From GCA-016699445 sp964555055 (GTDB lineage Bacteria > UBA10199 > JACPAL01 > GCA-016699445), in NCBI GenBank assembly GCA_964555055.1, contig CAZKQW010000007.1, positions 62,001-126,000 of the forward strand: a stretch of DNA of 64,000 nucleotides. Reading direction: 5' to 3'. Position numbers and translations under genes: made by a program. Positions 27,101-33,312 of the stretch are shown here, one piece after another. Numbering within the stretch: the stretch's first letter is position 1; the number at the start of each line of letters is the position of its first letter. Under the pieces are notes generated by a model, which saw nothing but the letters and a program-made list of their open reading frames with translations, made no database searches and was not told the origin of the DNA.

Positions 27101-27250
27101 CAAAGCTTGGACGATTTTTTGGCTAAGCAAGGGGTTTCGAGGCCATCCAGGGATTCCTGGAATTCCAGGAACAGTTCGGGAGAAGACCACCAAAGCCCGG
27201 TCACCTTTCAAGTGTCCCTTCTGGCCACGAGAGATGATTTAAGATTTTAA
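24176..27250 (+). CDS. MidA/NDUFAF7-like methyltransferase fused to a large unknown N-terminal region
   Basis: 1024-residue protein. The C-terminal part from about residue 640 fits the SAM-dependent MidA/NDUFAF7 family: YSVYNGPASDHLI, the SAM-binding EMGAGKGTL (Glu722 onward), YHIVEIN, and SVELLDMFPP (Glu806), the family's post-motif acidic site. NDUFAF7 methylates an Arg of the complex I subunit NDUFS2 (NuoD). The first 630 or so residues have no recognised domain; they are rich in aromatic and charged residues with no signal or clear transmembrane helix. The gene lies 48 bases after phoR on the same strand. The extreme C-terminus is low complexity and contains a perfect 18-bp DNA palindrome. 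The substrate is unknown; NuoD encoded in this window is an attractive candidate only by family analogy. Confidence 0.7.
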   Translation: MAMEIKPSYAPRLTIPPSVSQYFLSLSEVAKGRFLLSRPTGDRPIPPLGSSVFKFKADASVDYRKKWMREAAITLYGLLSHFQPVGRNEYRVDYIGVDHRGGHSVDIFYYLETKIVPPYILISHDQKCVRLDLVPQEDTRFFNEEDVPWIARVLSRLQRRLSNLQHEGETTRLLREDERLQERKIRVPEWKLLPGDRIDGIRYRLLPLMEKAKRIPGVTQIPWRAFIQVTAALVKKRYPAKTEITCEENTWEELYEHGGVDDYHFPSLFKPSGAGGDTIDLKGFPKGYSNQDHVFEPIIGGFRLVPRLKGGLFYFVIVEGEDDGFGFETVPWRLDLYEILIQRGLPVLFEPAFLEDANGDSKVSVSLRLWQQHLFRSRETYAYIFPYSYVLPPTETLSLPPLDLRDDEKIAVLVTEEPGEEYVEKERTTGALATGRGQIDSPSLFFTGHLDRRENLRAQVHFQPIDPEDPWRVIRDKLLWRSAVSLVINFPYREDREFIAQVFLLTALMLNLSPFELAHLVFKIVGFNSAFLSFLKKADAIFPKEKIGVFFRNPGSQKQVSGNTKDSIFMGHLLEMALHGREQASLYVAVIERKAAQMGLKLDSLARDYVEQAPPLEREVVAMVRENGGELRFADFFPHVMCLSEYSVYNGPASDHLIAPHDFKGRTQDDAWRQLTGDPNEKVTGPFFKTPSEDRSLGNGLAAFAMKAWQKLGRPNRWTLCEMGAGKGTLAANLLENIQSAARHHGGEWKGLEAATTYHIVEINRAFQEKQRENLAAFGDRVHFTLGSALDADFPDIDAGMIISVELLDMFPPTLVRYDQKEMRESVVIERGGIIQEKYVPLKSRTRRFLEQYEVHWEVGKDYAAHLGIPPWLSHLKKKLKRGYVWTCDYGGRRDELMSCPHRSLIGITDDRNPNVISFRLSLKDELFPLEGGAKAWDYVFSKTGLRWIRDLSTLVDFQLVQEAARQEGFVEVAYQSLDDFLAKQGVSRPSRDSWNSRNSSGEDHQSPVTFQVSLLATRDDLRF
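27154..27171. repeat. Perfect 18-bp palindrome inside a coding region
   Basis: TTCCTGGAATTCCAGGAA, fully self-complementary, preceded by the related CCAGGGATTCCTGG. It encodes part of a low-complexity Ser/Arg/Asn tail of the methyltransferase fusion protein. Could be a dispersed repeat or a binding site; no second copy was noticed in the window. Confidence 0.5.
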
Positions 27251-27328
27251 CAGGGTGTTTGAGTCGATGAAATCGAAGTTTTGGGGAATTATTTGATGAA
27301 AAGTTTCGTTTTGAAGTAGTCAGATTGA

Positions 27329-27694
27329 ATGAAAACGATCGCACTCATAGCGCACGACGGAAAAAAGGCCGAGATGGTCTCTTTTGTGAAGGACAATCTG
27401 ACTTTGATACGGAAGTTCAACCTGGTGGCGACGGGCACGACGGGTCGTTACGTCGAACAAGCCGGCCTCAAGGTGAAGAAGATGAAGAGCGGGCCTCAAG
27501 GCGGCGACGCCCAAATCGCGGCTCTGATCGCCGAGGATAAGATCGCGGGGGTTATTTTCCTGCGCGATCCTTTGGGGCTCCATCCCCACGAGCCCGATAT
27601 CTTCATGCTCCTGCGCCTGGCGGACGTGCACAATATTCCGTTGGCGACGAACTTGGCATCGGCCGAGATCCTCATCCAAGGACTCGCTTCTTAA
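27329..27694 (+). CDS. mgsA: Methylglyoxal synthase MgsA
   Basis: Converts dihydroxyacetone phosphate to methylglyoxal and phosphate, a glycolytic bypass that frees phosphate. The 121-residue protein shows the family signature around GPQGGDAQIAALI (catalytic Asp60) and DPLGLHPHEPDI, plus the N-terminal IALIAHDGKK and phosphate-binding TGTTGR. The N-terminal extension of the E. coli enzyme is shorter here. In the characterised family the enzyme is inhibited by inorganic phosphate, so it is mainly active at low phosphate, which agrees with its place among phosphate-regulon genes; no Pho box was found directly upstream. Confidence 0.96.
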   Translation: MKTIALIAHDGKKAEMVSFVKDNLTLIRKFNLVATGTTGRYVEQAGLKVKKMKSGPQGGDAQIAALIAEDKIAGVIFLRDPLGLHPHEPDIFMLLRLADVHNIPLATNLASAEILIQGLAS

Positions 27695-27701
27695 AGATCT
27701 T

Positions 27702-28835
27702 TTAGAATGAGGGGAGGACCAACTGACACCCGAAGGGATCGGGAACGCGGTCATTGCGGCTCGGGCTCGACCCCGCGCTGCCGGCGCTGCCTCCGGATCC
27801 TGAGATGCCACTAGATCCCCCCGAGGTCGGCCGGCCACCCATCCCACCAGAACCAAGTTGACCTCCAGAACCGTTTCCCCCGGAACCCCCCATCCCGCCA
27901 GAGCCCGGTAAACCTCCCGATCCGCCTGAGGCCATCAGGCCGCCGCTTCCACTGTGGCCACCGCTGGCCATTCCGGACGCGTCCATCATGGGAGGAGGAA
28001 GGGGCGCCGGCGTCGGACACCCGCGGCGTTTTGCGGGACCCCTCTCTTGAGGACACGCATCATCCGCCTCATCGATCCCGTCTCCGTCGGGGTCGGGGCA
28101 TCCGCGTGCGTTCACGGAAAACTTACGGGACGTGCGGGGGCACCGGTCTTGGCTGTCTTCCACGCCGTCATGGTCGCTATCGGAAGGGGACGGAGGTGCC
28201 AGAGGCGGTGGCGGCGTGAGGAGGGTGACGTCGGGGAAGTCGCACCCGTCTTCGAACGCCTGGCCTGCGCGTCCTCCGTCGCAATTCGGAGACATCGCAT
28301 GATAGAGATCGACGCCTTCGTCATCGCAAATCGCCTGGTCCTCGTTCTGAACCAGTAGGGTCAGGCCTTTGATCTTGTGTTTCGCCGTAAAGCCGTCTTC
28401 GATCATGAAGGCGCACTGACCCGGCGTCTCCGTGACGTGACGCGCGTCGATGGTGACGTCGAGGAGTTCGGATTCGCCTCCCGTACCGTAGCCGTCGATG
28501 AAGACTCCCCGTAAATGTTCCCTGGAAGCTTCCGGAAGGTCGTCATGGAGGTGTTTGGCCAAGAAAAGCGGGCGGGACAGGACGATCGTACCGCGGGAGA
28601 ATTCGAAGAAGATGTTGAAGGTGCAGCGTCCGCCTAAGGAAGCGGGGCGGTTCTGGTTATAGGCATCGATCTTTTGGCGGAGGCTTCCGCCGCTGGTGGA
28701 AAGCCCGATTGCATTGACGGCGTCCGCCGTCGAGGAGACGCTGCAGTGCTCGTAGCTCGTCACGGGGGGGTTGGACGAAGCGATAAGGAAGGCGCCGACG
28801 AGAAGTAGGGAGGATGAGGTTAGTATTTTCTTCAT
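27702..28835 (-). CDS. Secreted protein with thrombospondin type 3-like Ca-binding repeats and Gly/Ser-rich tail
   Basis: Exported protein of 377 residues. Start chosen at the ATG giving MKKILTSSSLLLVGAFLIAS, a clear signal peptide; an upstream ATG would lie inside the preceding gene. After an unrecognised Cys-containing N-terminal region, DSDHDGVEDSQDRCP and DPDGDGIDEADDACP are thrombospondin type 3-like Asp-rich repeats expected to bind calcium. The last 90 or so residues are a Gly/Ser repeat, near-periodic as SGGxGG, likely an extended surface linker. It starts five bases after the upstream lipoprotein gene, so the pair is an operon and shares the Pho-box-like site upstream. Confidence 0.75.
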   Translation of the reverse strand: MKKILTSSSLLLVGAFLIASSNPPVTSYEHCSVSSTADAVNAIGLSTSGGSLRQKIDAYNQNRPASLGGRCTFNIFFEFSRGTIVLSRPLFLAKHLHDDLPEASREHLRGVFIDGYGTGGESELLDVTIDARHVTETPGQCAFMIEDGFTAKHKIKGLTLLVQNEDQAICDDEGVDLYHAMSPNCDGGRAGQAFEDGCDFPDVTLLTPPPPLAPPSPSDSDHDGVEDSQDRCPRTSRKFSVNARGCPDPDGDGIDEADDACPQERGPAKRRGCPTPAPLPPPMMDASGMASGGHSGSGGLMASGGSGGLPGSGGMGGSGGNGSGGQLGSGGMGGRPTSGGSSGISGSGGSAGSAGSSPSRNDRVPDPFGCQLVLPSF

Positions 28836-28839
28836 AGGT

Positions 28840-29538
28840 TTAGTGTCCGTCGTCGCCGTCTTGGTCGTGGCCCAAAGCGGCATGGAATTTTCCGTTCATC
28901 GAGACTAGGCTCCGGTAAAATCGATCCGGAAAGACCCACCGGAGGGAGCTCTCCCAGTCCTCCAGGTGGAACTCGCCGGCCTTCGCCATTTCGATCATGT
29001 TGCGTCTGCGGGCTTCCACGACGCGTCCCAATCCGAACAAGAAACCCACGAAAACCGTGGCGGCTCCGATCCAGAGATTGTGATTGGGTTTGTTTCTCTC
29101 TTTTTGGAGGGTTTCGTATTCGTCGACGGGGATGAGCCTCATCCCCTCGGGAATTCGAGGGTCCAGGGCGCGCGAGCGGCTCTGAAGGTCCTGCGTTCGG
29201 AAGGAATAGGCCGTAAAAAGACCGCTGTGAGGCTGGGTCGCATCGATGCAAAAAGACAGATTCCCTCGCTGAACTCTTTGCCATTCCGAGAGGTCTTGTC
29301 GATTGGGCAGGTCGTCGCCGATTCGTAACCGGTTTCCAGGACGGTTTTCGACGCGTGATCCGTTGACGACGATCCGGTCTCCGGAGGCGGTATCGAATCC
29401 TTCGGCGCACGCATGCGCGGCGATCCAGGCGGACTCCGGCTGGTTCTCCTCTGGGGAGGGAGGTGAGGCGATACTCCCGCATCCGGACACGAAAGCTCCG
29501 AAGGAAAAGGCGACGGCGCGAAAAGAAGGGATATCCAT
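28840..29538 (-). CDS. Hypothetical lipoprotein with an internal membrane segment
   Basis: 232-residue protein of unknown family. The N-terminus AFSFGAFVSGCGS has a lipobox-like VSGC, suggesting lipid attachment. A second hydrophobic stretch (LWIGAATVFVGFLFGLG, near 153-169) predicts a membrane helix, after which the sequence is charged and probably cytoplasmic, an unusual topology for a lipoprotein. No good Shine-Dalgarno sequence precedes the ATG. TGTCAC/TGTCCC half-sites spaced 11 bp lie about 40-55 bases upstream on this strand, so it may belong to the Pho regulon together with the downstream repeat protein. Another minus-strand frame over the same bases was rejected because it lacks an export signal and is Arg/Pro-rich. 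Confidence 0.6.
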   Translation of the reverse strand: MDIPSFRAVAFSFGAFVSGCGSIASPPSPEENQPESAWIAAHACAEGFDTASGDRIVVNGSRVENRPGNRLRIGDDLPNRQDLSEWQRVQRGNLSFCIDATQPHSGLFTAYSFRTQDLQSRSRALDPRIPEGMRLIPVDEYETLQKERNKPNHNLWIGAATVFVGFLFGLGRVVEARRRNMIEMAKAGEFHLEDWESSLRWVFPDRFYRSLVSMNGKFHAALGHDQDGDDGH

Positions 29539-29575
29539 GACGCGGGACTTATCGTCCGATGCGCGTCAACGTTTC

Positions 29576-29592
29576 GGGACATTTCGGTGACA
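29576..29592 (-). promoter_or_regulatory. Pho-box-like site of the lipoprotein operon
   Basis: Read on the minus strand: TGTCAC (29592-29587) then TGTCCC (29581-29576), 11 bp apart, upstream of the ATG at 29538. One half-site deviates from the consensus seen elsewhere in the window. Confidence 0.5.
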
Positions 29593-29616
29593 TTTTAGCG
29601 TCCTAAGTGTTTGAAA

Positions 29617-29652
29617 TGACACATTGATGTCACACCAAAGAAACCTTAAAAT
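29617..29652 (+). promoter_or_regulatory. Pho-box-like promoter of the ppx operon
   Basis: TGACAC (29617-29622) and TGTCAC (29628-29633) lie 11 bp apart, followed by TAAAAT (29647-29652), a 5/6 match to the -10 consensus at a spacing typical of PhoB-dependent promoters. The ppx start is 41 bases further on. Confidence 0.6.
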
Positions 29653-29693
29653 CCTTGCTGGCCTTATTTTAAAAGGGCTACGAGGGCCGCTTC

Positions 29694-31349
29694 ATGAAAT
29701 TAGGCATCATCGACATCGGCACCAACTCGGTCCACATGATCCTAGTCGAGATCTCGAAGGACTTCCGCATCGAAGTCATCGATCGCGCCAAGGAATTCAC
29801 GCAGTTGGGGGATACGAGTTTCCAAAACGGGATATTGTCGGACCAGGCCATCGAACGCGGCCTCTCGGCCGTGCGCAAGTTCAAGAAGCTCGCGACGATC
29901 CACGGCGTCCAAAAAATCAAGGCCGTGGCCACGAGCGCGGTGCGCGAAGCCAAGAACGGCGGCGACTTTTTGGAAATCATCCGCCGCGAGACGGGGATCA
30001 AAGTCAGCGTCATCAGCGGCGATGAGGAGGCGCGTCTCATTTATTTGGCCGCCAAGCATTCCATCGCCTTCACGAAGGATCCCTACCTCATCATCGACAT
30101 CGGCGGCGGCAGCGTGGAGGCGATCGTCGCGAGCGAAAAGGGCGTCCTGCACGCTTGGAGCCTGAAGCTCGGTACTTTGCGCCTCCGGGGGGATTTTTTG
30201 CGCAAGGACCCCCCATCCGAGAAGGAACTGGAAAAATTACAAAGCCACATCCTCAAAACCCTGCACCCCGTCGTCACGAAGATCAAAGGCCTGGGGATTT
30301 CGACGGTCGTCGGGACCTCGGGGACCATCTTGAACCTCGTCTCCATGGCTCATTGGGCCCATTACAATAGACCCATCGAGATGAGGAACCACTACCGCAT
30401 CGACGCGCAGAAAATTAAGGACCAAAACGAACAATTGATCCGCGCCGACCGTCGGACGCGGGCGCGTTTGCGAGGCTTGGACGACCAGCGCGTCGACTTG
30501 ATCGTGCCCGGAAGCCTCGTCTTCACGGCCTTCTTGAGGAAGCTGGACATCCAGGACGTCCTGCTCTGCGACGAGGCGATCCGCGAAGGGATCATCTATG
30601 ATTACTTAGATCGGAACAAAGCGAAGATCGAGATGGAGAGTCTCGTGCCGGACTTGCGGCGCCGCAACGTTCTCCAGCTCGCCCGCAAGTGCGATTCCCG
30701 CGAAAAGCACGTCCAGCACGTGACCGCTTTGGCCCTATCTCTCTTCGACCAGACGAAGTTCATCCATAAGATGGGCGCGCGCGAAAGGGAGTTATTCGAA
30801 TTCGCCGGGCTGCTTCATGACATCGGAGCTCACATTAATTATAAAAAGCATTACCGGCACGCCTATTACATCATCAAGAATTCTGACATGAACGGCTTCG
30901 AGGAGAGGGAGATCGAGCTGATCGCGAACATCGTCCGCTACCACACGAAGTCGAAGCCCAAGAAGACCCATGAAAATTGGCTCCGGCTCTCGAAGACGGA
31001 GCAAGAGACCGTGCGCGCGTGTTCGGCCTTGCTGCGATTGGCGGACGCCTTGGACCGGACACGTTTCGGCGTGGTGCGGGACGTGCGCGTGGAGGTTCCT
31101 GGCAAGCGCGATTCAAAACTCGCAACAAAACTCACAATTAACGTTAAGGTTCAGGGAGATTCCGAGCTCGAGATGTGGACGGCCCAGAAGGAAAAGGCCT
31201 CCTTGGAGGCCGTCTTCGGAAGAGACATCGTGATTCGCATTCCGGACCAGAAGAAACGCCAGGCAAAACGCTCGGAAAAACGCCCGGAAAAACGCCAAGA
31301 AAAGCAGAAGAAGAGGAAACCGCATGCACCACTTTCTCGAGCCGCATAA
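29694..31349 (+). CDS. ppx: Exopolyphosphatase / pppGpp phosphatase (Ppx/GppA) with HD domain
   Basis: Hydrolyses terminal phosphates of polyphosphate (or the 5' phosphate of pppGpp). 551 residues: ASKHA-type phosphatase domain with GIIDIGTNSVHMIL, SAVREAKNG, SGDEEARLIY and IDIGGGSVE, then a C-terminal HD-like domain with LLHDIGAHI and IVRYHTK. The last 35 or so residues are extremely Lys/Arg-rich (KKRQAKRSEKRPEKRQEKQK), an unusual tail that could bind polyphosphate. GAGGG precedes the ATG. First gene of an operon with two thymidylate-kinase-like genes and sixA, all overlapping or closely spaced, behind a Pho-box-like promoter. Ppx and GppA cannot be separated with certainty by sequence alone. 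Confidence 0.92.
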   Translation: MKLGIIDIGTNSVHMILVEISKDFRIEVIDRAKEFTQLGDTSFQNGILSDQAIERGLSAVRKFKKLATIHGVQKIKAVATSAVREAKNGGDFLEIIRRETGIKVSVISGDEEARLIYLAAKHSIAFTKDPYLIIDIGGGSVEAIVASEKGVLHAWSLKLGTLRLRGDFLRKDPPSEKELEKLQSHILKTLHPVVTKIKGLGISTVVGTSGTILNLVSMAHWAHYNRPIEMRNHYRIDAQKIKDQNEQLIRADRRTRARLRGLDDQRVDLIVPGSLVFTAFLRKLDIQDVLLCDEAIREGIIYDYLDRNKAKIEMESLVPDLRRRNVLQLARKCDSREKHVQHVTALALSLFDQTKFIHKMGARERELFEFAGLLHDIGAHINYKKHYRHAYYIIKNSDMNGFEEREIELIANIVRYHTKSKPKKTHENWLRLSKTEQETVRACSALLRLADALDRTRFGVVRDVRVEVPGKRDSKLATKLTINVKVQGDSELEMWTAQKEKASLEAVFGRDIVIRIPDQKKRQAKRSEKRPEKRQEKQKKRKPHAPLSRAA

Positions 31350-32061
31350 ATACCCGGGGAAACTCTTCATCGTTGAAGGCATCGACGGGTCGGGGAAGAG
31401 TACCCAGATTCAGCTTCTGAAAAAATGGCTCGAGTCGCGGGGGTTCAGTGTCTTCTTCACCGAGTGGAACTCCTCAGAACTCGTCAAGGAGACCACCAAG
31501 GAAGGGAAGAAAAAGAAGATTCTGACGCCAACGACGTTCAGTCTCTTGCATGCTTCCGATCTGTCGAGCCGGCTGTACAATTACATCGTACCGCCGCTCA
31601 AGGCCGGGATGATCGTGCTGGCCGACCGCTACGTCTACACGGCCTTCGCCCGCGACGTGGTCCGCGGCGTCCATCCTCAGTGGGTGCGGAAACTCTACAA
31701 CTTCGCGGTCCGTCCCGACGTGGCTTTTTATTTCCGCGTGCCGCTCGACACCGCGATCGACCGGATCTTGAGGGCGCGTTCGAAGATCAAGTACTACGAG
31801 GCCGGGATGGACGTGGGCTTATCGACTAACATCGTCGAGAGTTTCCGCCTCTTCCAAGGAAAGATTTTGAGGGAATACGACGCCCTGGTGAAGGAATACG
31901 ACCTGCGCGTCGTCGACGCGACCTTGGACATCGACGAACAACAGGAGATCGTCCGCGCCATCGTGGAAAAAGCCTTGGAAGGCTACAGCATCAAAAGGAG
32001 GGTCCATGCCCGCAGGCAAAAAGTACCTCGCCGAGGGATTACCGTACCGCCCGCTCGGTAA
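31324..32061 (+). CDS. Thymidylate kinase-like NMP kinase, copy 1
   Basis: P-loop nucleoside-monophosphate kinase of the thymidylate kinase fold, 245 residues. Intact P-loop GIDGSGKSTQ (Lys25) and the acceptor motif LADRYVYTAFARD, which has DRY but differs from the usual DRYxxSxxAYQ of housekeeping dTMP kinases. The first 26 bases overlap ppx, and GAGGAAA precedes the ATG. A closely related second copy follows immediately. The change in the acceptor loop and the polyphosphate-operon setting suggest a substrate other than, or besides, dTMP; this is inference. Confidence 0.85.
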   Translation: MHHFLEPHKYPGKLFIVEGIDGSGKSTQIQLLKKWLESRGFSVFFTEWNSSELVKETTKEGKKKKILTPTTFSLLHASDLSSRLYNYIVPPLKAGMIVLADRYVYTAFARDVVRGVHPQWVRKLYNFAVRPDVAFYFRVPLDTAIDRILRARSKIKYYEAGMDVGLSTNIVESFRLFQGKILREYDALVKEYDLRVVDATLDIDEQQEIVRAIVEKALEGYSIKRRVHARRQKVPRRGITVPPAR

Positions 32062-32725
32062 TTTGAAGGGGAAGCTCATCGCCATCGAAGGCACGGACGG
32101 CGTCGGGCGCACGACGCAGATCGAGCTTTTGAAGGACTGGATCGAGCTGAAGGGCCACGCCGTCCTCGAGACCGGCTGGACGCGCTCGAATCTCATGTCG
32201 CGCGCCATCCAATCCGCCAAGATGGGGAATACGGTCGATCGGCTGACGTTCAGCTTGCTGTACGCGACGGATTTCGCGGACCGCCTGGAGAACCAAATCA
32301 TGCCGGCTCTGGAGGCGGGATTCATCGTCTTGGCCGACCGTTACATCTATACGGCCTTCGCCCGCGATTGGATGCGGGAAGGAGACCGGAAATGGATCGT
32401 CGACGTCTTCGGTTTCGCGATCGTGCCGGACTTGGTCTGCTACCTCAGCGCCGACATCGACACGTTGATCCCCCGCGTGATCGAATCGGGCGGGATGGAC
32501 TATTGGGAATCCGGCGCCGACCTCCATTTGGGGGAGGACTTGTACGACAATTTCCGAAAATACCAAAGCCGCATGATCCGGGAGTTCGACGCGATGTCGG
32601 AAGAATACCATTTTGAAAAAATCGACGCGCGGGCTTCGGTCGAGGAAATTCAGCACCAATTGCGTGCCAAAATCGAGCCCCATTTGGTAAAGGTAAGCCG
32701 TTCCTCGGAGAAATCGGGTTCTTAA
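32006..32725 (+). CDS. Thymidylate kinase-like NMP kinase, copy 2, altered P-loop
   Basis: 239-residue paralogue of the preceding kinase, similar along most of its length (LADRYIYTAFARDW; NFRKYQSRMIREFDA versus SFRLFQGKILREYDA). The P-loop reads GTDGVGRTTQ: the essential Lys is Arg35 (codon CGC at 32108-32110). In P-loop kinases this Lys contacts the beta and gamma phosphates, so activity may be lost or changed; the rest of the fold is intact, which argues for a retained function such as a heterodimer partner or regulator. AAGGAGG before the ATG is strong. The start overlaps copy 1 by 56 bases. Confidence 0.83.
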   Translation: MPAGKKYLAEGLPYRPLGNLKGKLIAIEGTDGVGRTTQIELLKDWIELKGHAVLETGWTRSNLMSRAIQSAKMGNTVDRLTFSLLYATDFADRLENQIMPALEAGFIVLADRYIYTAFARDWMREGDRKWIVDVFGFAIVPDLVCYLSADIDTLIPRVIESGGMDYWESGADLHLGEDLYDNFRKYQSRMIREFDAMSEEYHFEKIDARASVEEIQHQLRAKIEPHLVKVSRSSEKSGS

Positions 32726-32732
32726 GGATCCT

Positions 32733-33245
32733 ATGAAGATCTACTTTCTCAGGCATGCCATTGCCGTCCAACGCGGAACTCCGGGTTACGATGACGATTC
32801 CCTGCGTCCGTTGACCGACATGGGAGAGAGGAAATTGCAATTGGCCTGCGAAGGCATGCGCTACCTGGAGCCCGATTGGGATTTGATCGTCACGAGCCCC
32901 TATTTAAGGGCGAAAGAGACGGCGCAAATCGTGGCTCAGCACTTCAATCTAATGCATCTACTGAGGGAAGACGAGTCCCTTATCCCGCAGAAATCCACGG
33001 AAGACCTCAACCGATTCCTCCAAACCCTTTTGCCCCTGCGTTCCCTCTTGTTGGTCGGGCACGAGCCCGCCATGTCGCGCCACGTGTCGAATTACGTTTT
33101 CGGGAGCGAGTATGGCCATGTCCAAATGAAGAAGGCGGGCTTAGCCTGCGTGGAGTTCAAGGATGCCGTCGATATCGGGCGAGGGACGCTGCTCTGGCTC
33201 TTGACGCCTGGTCAAATGCAGAGACTCGGAAGGAAGCGGAAGTAA
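32733..33245 (+). CDS. sixA: Phosphohistidine phosphatase SixA
   Basis: 170-residue histidine phosphatase of the phosphoglycerate-mutase-like superfamily. The catalytic motif is FLRHAIA (His8), followed by LTDMGERKLQ, SPYLRAKETAQI and the second catalytic His in LLLVGHEPAMSRH. Small SixA proteins remove phosphate from His residues of phosphotransfer or PTS proteins; relatives often occur beside polyphosphate genes. Last gene of the ppx operon, seven bases after the second kinase. Confidence 0.9.
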   Translation: MKIYFLRHAIAVQRGTPGYDDDSLRPLTDMGERKLQLACEGMRYLEPDWDLIVTSPYLRAKETAQIVAQHFNLMHLLREDESLIPQKSTEDLNRFLQTLLPLRSLLLVGHEPAMSRHVSNYVFGSEYGHVQMKKAGLACVEFKDAVDIGRGTLLWLLTPGQMQRLGRKRK

Positions 33246-33312
33246 ATAGGTGCTATTTTAAAATCAAATTTTAATTTGACACCGTTTTATATATTATTCA
33301 ATTATATCAATA

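Noticed and set aside
27780..27960. Repetitive DNA resembling a tandem-repeat or CRISPR-like array
   Set aside because: The period comes from Gly/Ser codons of the secreted protein's tail; there are no conserved repeats with unique spacers.
28832..29482. Alternative minus-strand frame over the lipoprotein gene
   Set aside because: Arg/Pro-rich shadow translation with no export signal; the chosen frame has a lipobox and a membrane helix.
33276..33312. Promoter with TTGACA before the DUF4143 ATPase
   Set aside because: A perfect -35 hexamer exists at 33276-33281, but no -10 at acceptable spacing could be fixed in the AT-rich leader.
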